DNA from: Nymphaea colorata
Lineage: Eukaryota; Streptophyta; Magnoliopsida; Nymphaeales; Nymphaeaceae
Length of the DNA stretch: 64,000 nt
Direction of reading: 5' to 3'
Assembly: GCF_008831285.2 (NCBI RefSeq)
Contig: NC_045143.1
Location: forward strand, 5,589,503 to 5,653,502
The position numbers were made by a program, and so were the translations under genes. Position 1 is the first letter of the stretch, and each line of letters starts with the position of its first letter. Shown here in pieces: positions 11,462 to 21,756 of the stretch. The notes under the pieces were generated by a model. That model ran no database searches, had not been told where the DNA came from, and saw nothing but the letters and a program-made list of their open reading frames with translations.

Positions 11462-12360
11462 TATACTCAAACGCAGTTAGAATCTGCATTTTAGTGTGAT
11501 CACAGACTCTTGCTTTAAGTGGTTACATGCTTTCTTTTGAATATTATATGTAGGAAACTTTCAAGAGTTGGATGTTTGGCGATTGACGTTTTCTTCGACG
11601 TCTCTGTATTTGGTCTTCTTCTTTGTCTCCTTTCTTGGAATTTCTATTCCCAGCAAATACCTTCTTTATTTTAAGTAAATTTCATATGATAGGTTTCTCC
11701 GGCCCCCAATTATCCAGACAAGCTGGATATTGTGTACTGAACTTAAATCCCATATCTTGCACGTAGTTCTGCAGAAATGGCTTATAGTGGAGTAGCACTC
11801 ACCTTACGTTGACCGCTTTGTTAAGTTACACCGGAGATTTGTGGAGCATTTATCACCTTATGATCCTCAACGGTTAAATGCATCCAGAAGCCCTGTGTCC
11901 GAGGGGACTCTGCATGCATTATATACCAAATTATCTAGATAAGTTAGGACATGAAAACCTTTTGCATAGTGAAGCACAAAAGGGTTTAAATCTTCCTTCT
12001 TGTCCCATTTAATTAGTCACCTGCTCCCTGTGTATGGGTTTTCAGGTATTCAATAATTTTGAAGATAATTAATTTTTTCATGAAGTATCCACAAGAGTTG
12101 CTCCATTCATAATATGCATATCTTACCCATTTAAGAACTATCAGCGAAATATACTCAAAAGTAGCGACCGATCAAACCAAATTTTCATCAAAATATGCAT
12201 ATATGCTAGCTTGGTTGCCTCTTCATTTCAAGTCGACACCACTAAAAGAATAATTAAAAAACTGTCTTGACAATTCTCAGAATTACTGGATACTTCATGA
12301 CTGCTTCTCTGTTACACGCCTGTGCCAGTAAAAGTTAAATATCATAAACAAAGACAAGTA
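11462..12360. other. IPK2 3' flank, unit A, with a segment inverted relative to unit B
   Basis: Bases 11462-12075 match 20054-20690 in direct orientation. Bases about 12101-12347 match about 20688-20915 in reverse complement. In A this part is bounded by a 14-bp inverted pair, TCATGAAGTATCCA at 12078 and its complement at 12287. No gene is seen. Confidence 0.8.
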
Positions 12361-12364
12361 TCTT

Positions 12365-12504
12365 ATGACTGTTGATTGATTATTCACAATGGTGATGATT
12401 ATTTATAATATAATTGAAGATGAAATTTATTGTTGCTTGATACTCATTGTTAAACGGGACAAGAAGGAAGATTTAAACCTTGTGAATAATCAATCAACAG
12501 TCAT
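12365..12504. mobile_element. 140-bp element with perfect 25-bp terminal inverted repeats
   Basis: Bases 12365-12389 (starting ATGACTGTTGATTGATTATT) are the exact reverse complement of 12480-12504 (ending AATCAATCAACAGTCAT). The centre is AT-rich and noncoding. This fits a MITE or a short foldback RNA gene. No clear target-site duplication is visible, so the superfamily is unknown. It lies just where homology between A and B ends. Confidence 0.6.
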
Positions 12505-12659
12505 CAGCTTTCAGTTTTGGTCGTTCCATTTTCGTCTTCTGCGGGAAGAGAATGAACAAAGATGCAGACGGAGGAGGGAAGCGATTTTCACCACAACCAC
12601 CATCACAAAATAGTGAGGGAAATGGATGAAAACTTTGAAATGGAAAGAGGGAAAGATGA

Positions 12660-13190
12660 TCACTCTCTCTCGGAGGGGTTCCTCCAGAAGCCCGTATAGA
12701 GCTTAACCCACTCCTCATCGTCTATCGGAGACGCCTCCGTCTTCGGCAATTCGTCGAGAAACGCCTCCGCCTTTGGCAATTGGTCGAGACACGTGTCCGC
12801 CTTCGGCAATTGGTCGAGACACGCGCCCGGAGCGGCGGCGGAGTCGGGCGGCGCGGGGTGGACCTGCGAGAGCCTCGTATCCTCTCGCTTTCGCTCATGC
12901 AGGAGCGCCATCTTCTTCTTGCCAGCTACACGCCGTTTTTTCTTCTTCTTGAGGGCCTTCCTACACAAACCAGCCGGCAGCCTAACCACGGTGAGTACCA
13001 AAAGGTTGACGAGACCACATGGGCAGCAGCAGCAGACGGCCGCGCACTCGGCGGTGGTTCCGCCGGCAACCTCCGCGAAATGAGCGCACATCGGCGGCTC
13101 TTTCTTTAACAACGGCTGCCGCCGGTCGGTCGGCCGGCGCGCCAGCTGCGTCATCCCAAGGCCACGATCGACCGGCTTCTCTATTCCCAA
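12660..13190 (-). CDS. Small conserved plant protein of unknown function
   Basis: This is a single-exon, 176-residue frame on the minus strand from ATG at 13190. The middle has GGTTAECAAVCCCCPCGLVN followed by LLVLTVVRLPAGLCRKALKK, a Cys-rich hydrophobic segment running into a Lys/Arg-rich stretch. The C-terminus is GFWRNPSERE. Both features mark a plant family of unknown function whose members usually end in FWRSPSQRE. The family role is not known to me. The Cys cluster next to a hydrophobic run could be lipid-modified or membrane-associated (inference). Residues about 125-155 hold three 10-residue repeats of the LDQLPKAE type. The GC content is well above the surrounding DNA. It lies between units A and B and is not duplicated here. 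Confidence 0.8.
   Translation of the reverse strand: MGIEKPVDRGLGMTQLARRPTDRRQPLLKKEPPMCAHFAEVAGGTTAECAAVCCCCPCGLVNLLVLTVVRLPAGLCRKALKKKKKRRVAGKKKMALLHERKREDTRLSQVHPAPPDSAAAPGACLDQLPKADTCLDQLPKAEAFLDELPKTEASPIDDEEWVKLYTGFWRNPSERE
12731..12820 (-). repeat. Three 30-bp in-frame tandem repeats
   Basis: Units at 12731-12760, 12761-12790 and 12791-12820 share the CTTCGGCAATTGGTCGAGAC core and encode DQLPKAD, DQLPKAE and DELPKTE on the minus strand. The length is a multiple of 3, so copy number can change without breaking the frame. Confidence 0.9.
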
Positions 13191-13423
13191 CAGGGCAGGA
13201 CTCGTCCTTTTATGAAGGGGAGAGAGATGGGAAGAAGGGTGAGCGTCTTTTTTTTATGGGGGCCTAGGAGAAGGCCAATGCCCTCCAGAATTCGACCATC
13301 ACCGGAGAAAGTGGGTGGGGAGGAACGGAACTTCGCCTGCCCGACGGTCGCCCGGTGCGTCTTCTCACTCCGTCGGGAGTGGAAGACAGCTTGTGAATGT
13401 GGCGATTGATAACACGGAGCGCC

Positions 13424-13512
13424 AAAAAAGAGAGGTGGGGGCGGAGCTCTCGGAGACTCAAAAAAGAGAGGTGGGGCGGAGCACTCGGAGACTCAGAAAA
13501 GAGAGGTGGGGC
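13424..13512. repeat. 35-36-bp tandem repeat, about 2.5 copies
   Basis: AAAAAAGAGAGGTGGGG starts at 13424 and 13460, and a variant (AGAAAAG) at 13495. Each of the first two is followed by CGGAGCNCTCGGAGACTC. It lies upstream of the minus-strand gene, possibly in its promoter. Confidence 0.9.
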
Positions 13513-15023
13513 ATTACCGTTAACGTGGAAATCGGAATTTTGTTTCCGGAAAAATGTTTCTATCCTTCTTCCCTCGTCGTCTCTCTCGCCCTCTGCGTCT
13601 CCTTCTCCCCTCGTTGTCTCTCTCGCCCTCTCACTCTCCTGCTACCTTCCTCGTCTCACTCGCCGGAACGACCGCATCTTGCTCGCCGCCATAGATCAGA
13701 TCCTCATCAGATCTGTGCATCTCCGCCTCTCCACCATAGTTAACCATCTCTCTTTCTCTCTCAATCTCGTCGCTGTTCGTCTGCCGTGAAAAGCAGCCAA
13801 TTTTTTGTGCAGATCTGTGAAGGCGGAGGAGTGACGCTGGAAGAGTGAAGGACTTTTGTGCAGGCCGGTGCGGGAAGGAAAGGCGGTCCACTTCGCTGGT
13901 CGAGTCGTCATCGTCAGGTTCTAATTTCTTCATTTTCTGCCTGTGCTCTGGAATCAGCTCCTTCCCCTTTCCCGTTTCTCGATTCCTGCATTTCCCTCTT
14001 TTTTATGCGATTCTTCTTTTGATTTTGAGTTGGAGAGCGCGAGGTTTGGTTCTCAGGTGTGGGGATTTTTAGAGTTTTTGATAGGGTGGTTTGCTCGGGG
14101 TTGCTATTGTTGATGGGCTCTTCTTTGTCGTCACCATGCTTCTTCTTTTCTGGTTCGACATTATCTCAATATAACTCAGAATGTAAAACTATCGAGCGAG
14201 CTTGCCAGGTGGTAGGTTTTTATAGATTTGGACTTTGTCTTCTTCAATCTGCTGGTTCCAAAGTCGATTCAATCTAGTGGCCTTATTATTAGCCTTGATT
14301 GTCAATGCTCACTCAAATGGATGTTTAGCTTTTCTTCTTGTGATCATAACCTGCATATGCCACAGGCCCACGATGTCTTCTTTCTTGTTCTTCTTCGTCT
14401 TTCACTCACTATTCCTTTTATAGTCTGAAACCCATGAACAGAGGTGCTTGCGCGGAGGAAGCACCCATGTAAAGTTTCATCTCCTTCTGCAAGTTCCTGG
14501 TAATCCTCTGCTGTTGTTTTGGTTGAAAACAGATCCTAGGTGGTCTTACTCTTCAGGCATTGCCCTCTTTTGTGGATGCCGCCATGCTAGAGTTTTATTG
14601 ATTACTTTTTCTTGGTTTTTCACTGAAACCTGTCCCTTGGACCGGAGCCCCTACTGTTTGTGTGTCTCTTCATCTTATTTGAGTCCTCTTTTGCTGTAGT
14701 CTTCATTTTTTGAGCGTCATTGATTCGTGGGGAACTTTTTATTTTCTGGGTGTTTTATCTGCTCAGGATCGTTCTTTCAGATTCGGCTAGATCTGTTGAG
14801 AGGCCTAACTGAATAGCCATTTATTTTGCTTTTATCTTTTCTTTTGGGAGGGTTCGACAGAAATAGTTAATTCTGGTTGCTTTTAGAAATCAGTGGCTTG
14901 TAGGTGCTGTTAATTTGCCATTTTCCACTGCTTCTTTGGTGTGTACCTCTGTGTTGATGACTTGCATACCGATTCTGTATTTGTCGACCAGTAGGCTGTA
15001 GCTCCCTCCTTCGTACCTATTCC
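13513..15023. other. Unidentified leader-like sequence between units A and B
   Basis: Bases about 13560-13920 are pyrimidine-rich and then GC-rich like a plant 5' leader. The T-rich stretch that follows resembles a leader intron. No protein family is recognised in either strand. The stretch ends at the unit B junction and is not found elsewhere in the window. It could be the 5' end of a gene whose body was lost, or a promoter now placed before a TOL fragment. Confidence 0.4.
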
Positions 15024-15497
15024 GCATCAGCAGAATGCCTTTTATGGTATGATAAAGCGTCTTTCTGTTTTGATAGAAATTCGAGGATTCCATCTGTTTC
15101 CAACTTTTTAGTTTTGCCATCCTACAAAGCAGATGATGTGTGCTTATGCCTCATTGATTTATTCCTTTTGTCCAATTTCACAGGCGCCCCACGGAGGCTT
15201 CCTCCTGCACCCTGGGATGTCCAGCCCATCCAGACTCAATCTACGGCCTTTGCTTCTATCCAGCAGCCAGGGATGCAGTTTCCTGACCAGAGGACTGCAT
15301 ACTACTTTGCAACAGCGCAGGACTTATCTCAAAGGGCACGGGGCCTTTCTTTCCTAGATAATAGATACACGAGTCCTTACCAGACTTCTGAATCTTACTT
15401 GCAGCCCAAGAATCAAGCTAAGCCTGAGGACAAACTCTTTGGTGATCTTGTAAACATTGCAAAGACAAAATCCAAACCCTCTGCTTCTGTTAGTTGA
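15024..15497 (+). pseudogene. TOM1-like last-exon fragment, unit B
   Basis: The fragment holds the last about 24 bases of the Gln-rich exon (15024-15047), the final intron, and the last exon 15184-15497. The last exon is open and very close to unit A ([19 protein letters not shown] to KSKPSASVS). All VHS and GAT exons are missing, so no TOL protein can be made. The open frame suggests a recent origin. Confidence 0.9.
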
Positions 15498-15812
15498 CTA
15501 AAAAGCTCATGTTACTTTTGAATGATATGCAGCTTCTAGTTCCTGGTTCTAGTGGCCTATTGCGTCTTCCATTCATGTGTCCACTTATTGCAGCGGTGTA
15601 TATTCTTTTCCCATCTACTCTTTTAAAATTTTAGTAACGGTTCCTTGTAAAATAAGAGTGCGGCTTTTGTTTCATTTCGTCGAGTTGGTTTCTGGACTTT
15701 GTTTTGTTCAAGTGTGTAGTTGAGCGCAACCAGACCTCTTTTTCCATCACTATCCTCAGTGTCCAAAAGTTTCAAGCAAGACGATTACCTGCCCTTCAAA
15801 TATGGAACTTAG

Positions 15813-15905
15813 GTCTCTTTGGAGACATCTTATAAAATTGAAACGATACGAAGAGAAAATTAGCATGACCCTTGCATAAGGATGAAACAAATATGAAAGT
15901 TACAA
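15813..15905 (+). pseudogene. U6 snRNA-like sequence, unit B
   Basis: This copy matches the unit A copy, with the same 5' hairpin GTCTCTTTGGAGAC and ATTAGCATGACCC core. The ACAGAGA box is again altered (ATACGAAGAGA), and GATGACAC is now GATGAAAC. No U6 promoter elements are seen. It is a paralogue by segmental duplication. Confidence 0.75.
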
Positions 15906-18475
15906 GAGGTACATACGAAGGAGGCAATGTGGATGCCGCCTCGTCAACTTTTATGGTTTTGAAGACGGAGGGAGACGGTTCGAACAAGCACACCTACCTG
16001 GCGACATTTACCATCTTCTAGCATGAACAGAGTCCGGCAGGCTCAAACTGTAAAAGAGATGGTAATGTGCGAGCTATATATATTATATAGTGGGGAAAGA
16101 GGGAGAGAGAGAGAGAGAGTTGAATTGTTCTTTTGTCGATACAAGAACAGCAACGCTGGAAAATGAACAGTGCTAACGCCCCAGAAGTTTACATTTACGG
16201 CTTAAGGAACAGTGATCGAAGGCTAATCAAAATTTTGTTTCTCATTCAAAGAAGGTTGTTATTCTGCTCGTTGACAGTCATAAAGGCATTGAAAGACCTG
16301 ACAAAAACATTAAAAAAAAGGGAAAAGAAAAATGTCAAAAATCTTCCAACAGCTTGCAATCGCACTACTGCTCAGAGAAGGTAGGATGAAGAAAAAGACA
16401 TACACAGCGGATAAGAGTGAACATCCATGGAAACAGACATGCCAATGCATTCAGATCTTGCAGCGATGCAAGTGAAGAAGCTGTAGATGATGTGTAAGCA
16501 AGCACAGATGCATAATCCCAAATGGCGCTAGTATTAGCTTGCACACATTCATGAATAAGACACCAAATGATTTCAAAAGTTTGCATAGGATGTCAGGATC
16601 CCATTGGCCACCAGCGCACGGGTGCTACAAGTGGGATTAACACCTCAGTCCGGTGCACAACAGATGTACTGCTGGTGCAGTTGTTCACTTAGGCTTTAAA
16701 GAAATGCATAAATTTCATTTCGGATTGTATATATAAGGTTTTTCATATGTATGGGACACAATATTTTCACAACGACCAATTTTGACAACCTTGGCTTCTA
16801 TCTCTCTTATCAAAAATGTGATTTGAACGGAGAGAACAAGGAGAGAGATACGGATAGAAGTCAGTTAACATGACTGGGAGAAGTCGGGAACTTTATTCAT
16901 ATAATGTGTGAAACCAATCGGATTTTAAACTGGTTGACTATGCCCTTCATTTAGAGTTCATTTGAAAAAAAGCCATACAGATACAATATGCATGCCTAAA
17001 AACACATAAATCAACATAAAGTCATGTTTTTTTAATATTTAAGATGAGTCTGAGAATCTAAACATTTCAGACTGTTGATTTTAGAATAGATCATTAACTT
17101 TTTGGATGTTAAGATCACAACTATAAGAAAGTTGACAGAAAAGATGAGCAAAAAATGTTAAAAATGAAGTTTGGCAAAACCAACCTCAATATGGAACTGC
17201 TTGAATGTTTTTAATTATATATATATATATGAGCAAAAAATGTTAAAAATGAAGTTTGGTAAAACCAACCTCAATATGGAACTGCTTGAAATGTTTTTAA
17301 TTATATATATATATGTGTGTGTGCGCGTGCGCGCACTTGCACGTGCATCTGCACTCACACTCATGCGACTTAAATTGGCCAAAACAAAGGAGAACATGTA
17401 CATAGTGCACAAGGTTCAGAGAACCAACTCAAACTGAACCAAGCTTAATTGTATAATTCTCAGAAGAGTAAATTGTCCATTAATTGCTCTCAAATAGGAA
17501 TTACTCTGCTCTTTGGTCGGCAAATAAAGTTACTAGCTCATATTTTTCTTACAATAGGAGCAGCTGGACAAGTGGGCATGCATGAATTCCCAAATTTAAA
17601 GATGTGGATGGCAGGGTTCGGCAATTTATCTACATTCTCATTACAGTGAGATGTAATCGGGACAGACAATGTGGTAAGGCAATGCATGCCAACTGACCTT
17701 TGCAACCCCTAGGGCGACCCAATGTGTCATGGATGCCCTTAAGCTCAACGCGGACAGTAGTCACAAGACAACGTAAGCTTCTTGATATCATTGATTCGGT
17801 CAAGAATTTATTTTGCCATTGATTGACTAGATTATAGTTCCTATCACGAGGCAACTTTGATCAGGTTGGCTGTTAAAACAATGTACAGTTGTGGTTTTTG
17901 CTCTACCGGTATGTAAGATGCTCTGTTATGTTATTGAATCTCAAAGACAAATACAGATGCACATAAAAAAGGACCTATTTAATGATTTACTCATGCTTTT
18001 GGTCAGAAAATGCCAAGTTCCAAATTGAAGAACATGGTGGACTGCAAGTCCAGAACAGTCCAATAGGGCATGGTTTACGCCTTGATCTTCACTTCGGGCC
18101 TGGGAACGTGTTCATCGTCTTAGCCCAATTGCCGGCACATAAGTGTGAGGGAAGGATCTTGTTGGTTTAAAACTTTAGATCCTTTTAACTGTTAAGCCAA
18201 GCATCTCTCTGGTTCAAATCTTTTCCCTCCTTGGGATATCTAAATTAGATTGCAACAGTAAGCGGTCACCTTATACTCTTTTAACTTTGTTCTAGATGGA
18301 GTACCCATTGTATGCATGCAATCGTAGATAAGTTTTGTTGCAACTACATTGTAAATGTATAGAGCATCATATACTAAACTGGAAGAGGAAAAAAAATGAA
18401 CGCGCCATGTATACATTACGGGAAGACGACGATTATCGCTAACAGTACCCGGTTGCTATTCCCAAGGAAGCATGG
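15906..18475. other. Spacer downstream of TOL fragment, unit B; no gene recognised
   Basis: This AT-rich intergenic DNA is homologous to 6474-8955 (A) and 26015-28450 (C). It keeps about 156 bp (around 17950-18108) that A lost and has no hAT-like insertion near 18147. It contains the 83-bp tandem repeat at 17148 and an (AT)n(GT)n tract near 17303. Confidence 0.6.
17148..17313. repeat. 83-bp tandem duplication in unit B spacer
   Basis: GAGCAAAAAATGTTAAAAAT starts at 17148 and 17231. The whole 83-bp unit, ending in an AT tract, is doubled. Units A and C have one copy. Confidence 0.9.
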
Positions 18476-19168
18476 AAGACGTCGGTTGGGGTTCCCCTCG
18501 TCTTCCTCTCCTCGTCGTCGTCCTCCGCCGCTGCCTCAATCCCCACCGCAGCCTCAACACTGAAAAGGAAAACCCCTTGTCGTCTCTCTCGCCGTCTCAC
18601 TCTCCTGTTGTGTAGGTAATCCTCTCTCTCTGTCTCTCTCTCTCTGCGCTGACTCTGCGTTCCTCTCTCTTCCGCCATCCGCCATAACACAGACTTGTTG
18701 CTCGCTCAGTGGATCTGCTTGAGTTGCACAGGAAACATTGTCAACTCGTTGCATGGGCTGAAAAACAATCAGGTGGGGGTTTTCATTGTCTGATAGAAGT
18801 TCCTTCAACAACTCTCTCTCTCGTCGTAGCAGTAGACAACGTCTTTCTCATTCTATTTATCTCTTGCTTCTGCTGGCTGGCTTAATTGTTAGAGACGAGT
18901 GCACACTTTTTCTGGTTTCTTTGTCTTTATTATAAAATCTAAGCTTGGGAAAGGGTTCACACTAAGCAGCACAACAACTTTTTTAGAAATATGTTTCTTT
19001 TATATCAGAAACAATTTTTTTGGAAATATGTTTTTCATCATCACACACATCTGCAAATATTTTTTCATTCCTTTATTCTAAGAAATTTATTTTAATTCTT
19101 TTTCCAATTTCAGGTGTCCAATTCATTAAACGTCCCCTGAGGGAGGAGGGAAGCAGAACTGGAAGGAG
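18476..19168 (+). promoter_or_regulatory. IPK2 upstream/leader region, unit B
   Basis: It is homologous to 9650-10506. Probable 5'-UTR intron: donor TGTGTAG/GTAATC near 18617, acceptor AATTTCAG near 19113, then 55 bases of leader to the ATG. A (CT)n stretch near 18625-18650 lies in the leader intron. Because of the 700-bp deletion, spacer DNA now sits directly upstream where NFD6-like exons were. Confidence 0.5.
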
Positions 19169-20053
19169 ATGTTGCTGAAAGCCCCGCCGCACCAAGTCGC
19201 CGGCCACCAAGCGGCCGAAGGAAATCTCGGACCCCTTGTCGACGGTGCAGGCCGCTTCTTCAAGCCGCTGCAAGACCATGATCGGGGTTCGAAGGAGGTG
19301 GGGTTTTACCAATCCTTCTGGTCGAACTCCCAGTTGCCACCGAATGTCCATCGATTCTTCCCGTCCTTCTATGGTACCCAACTTCTAGAAGCTTCGGATG
19401 GTTCCGGTCCCCGCGAGCACCTTGTCATCGGCGACGTCGTCTCATCCCTTTATCGTCCTTCTGTGATTGACGTCAAAATCGGGTCTAGAACGTGGTATCC
19501 CGGCGCGTCGGATGAGTACGTGGACAAATGCGTGGAGAAGGACAGGAATTCCACCAGTTTGAAACTGGGGTTTAGGATTTCTGGGTTGCAGGTGTATCAG
19601 AGTGAAGAACCGGGTTTATGGAAGCCTGGGAGGCGTTGGGTGAAGGCCATTCTCAGTGCTGATCAAGTCAGATCGGTCCTGAGGACGTTCGTTTCATCGA
19701 ACGCTTCTTCGAGTTCGCCAGATTGCGGGCATGCACTCGCCATCTTTGGCGGTCCGACCGGAGTTCTGGCGCAGTTGCTGGAATTGAAGCAGTGGTTCGA
19801 GAAGCAGACATTCTACCACTTCTACTCGACGTCGGTGTTGTTGATGTATGGCCAGGATGAGGCCAACGGCAGCCGACCTGTGGCGGCTTCTGTGAAGCTC
19901 GTGGATTTCGCGCATGTTGTGGATGGGGAAGGAGTGATTGATCACAACTTCTTGGGAGGATTGTGTTCGTTGCTAAAGTTTGTGGAGGATATACTTGAGA
20001 GCGTTGATGGTAGTGTGGCTTGGACTAGCAAACTTGGGTCTGCAGCAGATTGA
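19169..20053 (+). CDS. IPK2: Inositol polyphosphate multikinase (IPK2 type)
   Basis: This is a single uninterrupted 294-residue frame, the normal size for plant IPK2 (about 280-300), which is also encoded in one exon. Family signatures are PxxxDxKxG as PSVIDVKIG (97-105), STSVLLMY (220-227), and VDFAHV (245-250) followed by DHNFLGGLCSLLKFVEDI (259-275). Known IPK2 enzymes phosphorylate Ins(1,4,5)P3 and InsP4 to InsP5 on the route to phytate and pyrophosphates, in nucleus and cytosol. The ATG is supported by the MLLKAPPHQVAGHQAAEG start, which fits family N-termini. A 5'-UTR intron is likely. This is the only working IPK2 copy here; the copy at 10507 is broken. Confidence 0.95.
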   Translation: MLLKAPPHQVAGHQAAEGNLGPLVDGAGRFFKPLQDHDRGSKEVGFYQSFWSNSQLPPNVHRFFPSFYGTQLLEASDGSGPREHLVIGDVVSSLYRPSVIDVKIGSRTWYPGASDEYVDKCVEKDRNSTSLKLGFRISGLQVYQSEEPGLWKPGRRWVKAILSADQVRSVLRTFVSSNASSSSPDCGHALAIFGGPTGVLAQLLELKQWFEKQTFYHFYSTSVLLMYGQDEANGSRPVAASVKLVDFAHVVDGEGVIDHNFLGGLCSLLKFVEDILESVDGSVAWTSKLGSAAD

Positions 20054-21593
20054 TATACTCAAACGCAGTTAGAATCTGCATTTTAGTGTGATCACAGACT
20101 CTTGCTTTAAGTGGTTACATGCTTTCTTTTGAATATTATATGTAGGAAACTTTCAAGAGTTGGATGTTTGGCGATTGACGTTTTCTTCGACGTCTCTGTA
20201 TTTGGTCTTCTTCTTTGTCCTCTTTCTTGGAATTTCTATTCCCAGCAAATACTTTCTTTGTTTTCTGTAAGTTTCATAAGATAGGTTTCTCCGGCTCCCA
20301 ATTATCAAGACAAGCTGGATATTGTGGACTGAACTTGAAATCCCATATCTTGCACGTGGTTCTGCTGAAATTGCTTATAGTGGAGTAGCACTCACCTTAC
20401 GTTGACCGCTTTGTTAAGTTACACCGGAGATTTGTGGAGCATGATTTTGGAGCATTTATCACCTTATGATCCTCAACGGTTAAATGCATCCAGAAGCCCT
20501 GTGTCCGAGGGGACTCTGCATGCATTATACACCAAATTATCTAGATAAGTTAGGACATGAAAACCTTTTGCATAGTGGAGCACAAAAGGGTTTAAATCTT
20601 CCTTCTTGTCCCATTTAATTAGTCACCAGCTCCCTGTGTATGGGTTTGCAGGGTATTCAATAATTTTGAAGATAATTAATTTCTTTATGATATTTAACTT
20701 TTACTGGCATAGGCGTGTAACAGAGAAGCAGTCATGGAGTATCCAGTAATTCTGAGAATTGTCAAGACAGTTTTTTAATTATTTTTTTAGTGGTGTCGAC
20801 TTGAAATGAAGAGGCAATCAAGCTAGCATATATGCATATTTTGATCGTTTGCTACTTTTGAGTATCCTTCGCTGATAGTTCTTAAATGGGTAAGATATGC
20901 ATATTATGAATGGAGAAACTACTGAACCTCCCACTGTTGGTTGTATTTCTTGCCAGTAGATTTGTGTACCAACGCTCCTAGATACATTGTTCCCCTTCTA
21001 TGAACATCAGAGGTAGTGTTTCTTACATTGGCAATATTTTTCTTCCTTTTCTTGGAAAAAGTTGTTTAGCAGCAGCAATGCATGATACTGTTTTCTTTTT
21101 TTCTCTGTCCAAATTGCCTTTTAGTAACAGTCGGTTTAGACTTAAATTTTCCATGCAACTTTTCTAGTTTTAAGTTTTTATCCAACCAGAATAGCCCATC
21201 CGCACAAGAAGACAAAGTTTGGATCATGTGGATACATTTTGCAATGTCTTTAGTAAAGTGTTTGTGTTAAATGAGATTGCTCTCCAAGTTATGGCTTTTT
21301 TGTGAATTTCCTTCTGAAAAAAAAATAAAAGTTTCTAAAATGTAATGCTTCATGCATGTCCCGTCCACATACTTTAGAACTTAAATTTATACAGCCAGGT
21401 TGTCCTTCTCTATTGTCCTGTACATTATACCCTGACTATCTTCATAAATACAAGGGTTTTGGCTCTTTTTTAGGATTATTTCATGTGCATTGTTGTATAA
21501 GCTTGCAGCTTCCACCTTATGTCATGATGCTTTCTTAAGTGGTTCGTTCAGTTAATAATTTTGTTAAGCTACTGGCTTTTGTTGGCTCCTAAG
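20054..21593. other. IPK2 3' flank and unassigned DNA between units B and C
   Basis: Bases 20054-20687 match 11462-12075 directly, and 20688-20915 match A inverted. Bases 20916-21593 are unique in the window and contain no recognised exon. They may be intron of the aminotransferase-like fragment that follows. Confidence 0.6.
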
Positions 21594-21731
21594 GTCCTTG
21601 ACAGATTGATTGAGAATCAGTGAAATAGGCAGTCAAAACAGCAGTTCTTAGTCATGTATTCCAGCATTTTTGGTGGCATAACTACAGACCCAGCTGTAAT
21701 GGTAATCCCAATGGATGATCACATGGTTCAT
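21594..21731 (+). pseudogene. D-amino-acid aminotransferase-like exon fragment
   Basis: After an acceptor-like CTCCTAAG, the frame reads VLDRLIENQ, a stop, then NRQSKQQFLVMYSS, then IFGGITTDPAVMVIPMDDHM VH. The MYSSxFGGITTDPA and MVIPxDDHMVH strings mark the fold type IV aminotransferase exon just before the RGHGVFDT segment in plant DAAT proteins. A TGA at 21621-21623 stands where Trp is expected. Right after MVH the sequence passes within about 25 bases into the middle of a TOL VHS exon, so the downstream exons are absent. It is a dead fragment joined by rearrangement. Confidence 0.75.
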
Positions 21732-21756
21732 ATATCAGCACTGAGAATGAAGATTG

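Larger units (their letters stand above)
1..12347. repeat. Segmental duplication unit A (TOL - U6-like - NFD6 fragment - IPK2)
   Basis: Bases 92-6029 match unit C (21757-25580) apart from a 2.1-kb deletion in C. Bases 6030-8950 match both B (15498-18475) and C (25581-28450). Bases 9650-12347 match B (18480-20915). The match covers introns and intergenic DNA, so this is genomic duplication and not retrocopying. Unit A has its own changes: a hAT-like insertion at 8504, loss of about 156 bp near 8464 that B and C keep, and a broken NFD6-like 5' end near 9601. Confidence 0.9.
15024..20915. repeat. Segmental duplication unit B (TOL 3' end - U6-like - IPK2)
   Basis: Homology to unit A starts at GCATCAGCAGAATGCC (A 5557) and runs to the IPK2 3' flank. 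Compared with A and C it lacks the NFD6-like exons: at about 18475 the sequence CAAGGAAGCATGGA passes directly to GACGTCGGTTGGGG, skipping what is 8955-9655 in A (about 700 bp). Confidence 0.9.

Noticed and set aside
12780-13109. Several plus-strand frames over the small minus-strand gene
   Set aside because: They are shadows of a GC-rich gene. The minus-strand frame carries the recognised CCCCPC and FWRNPSERE features.
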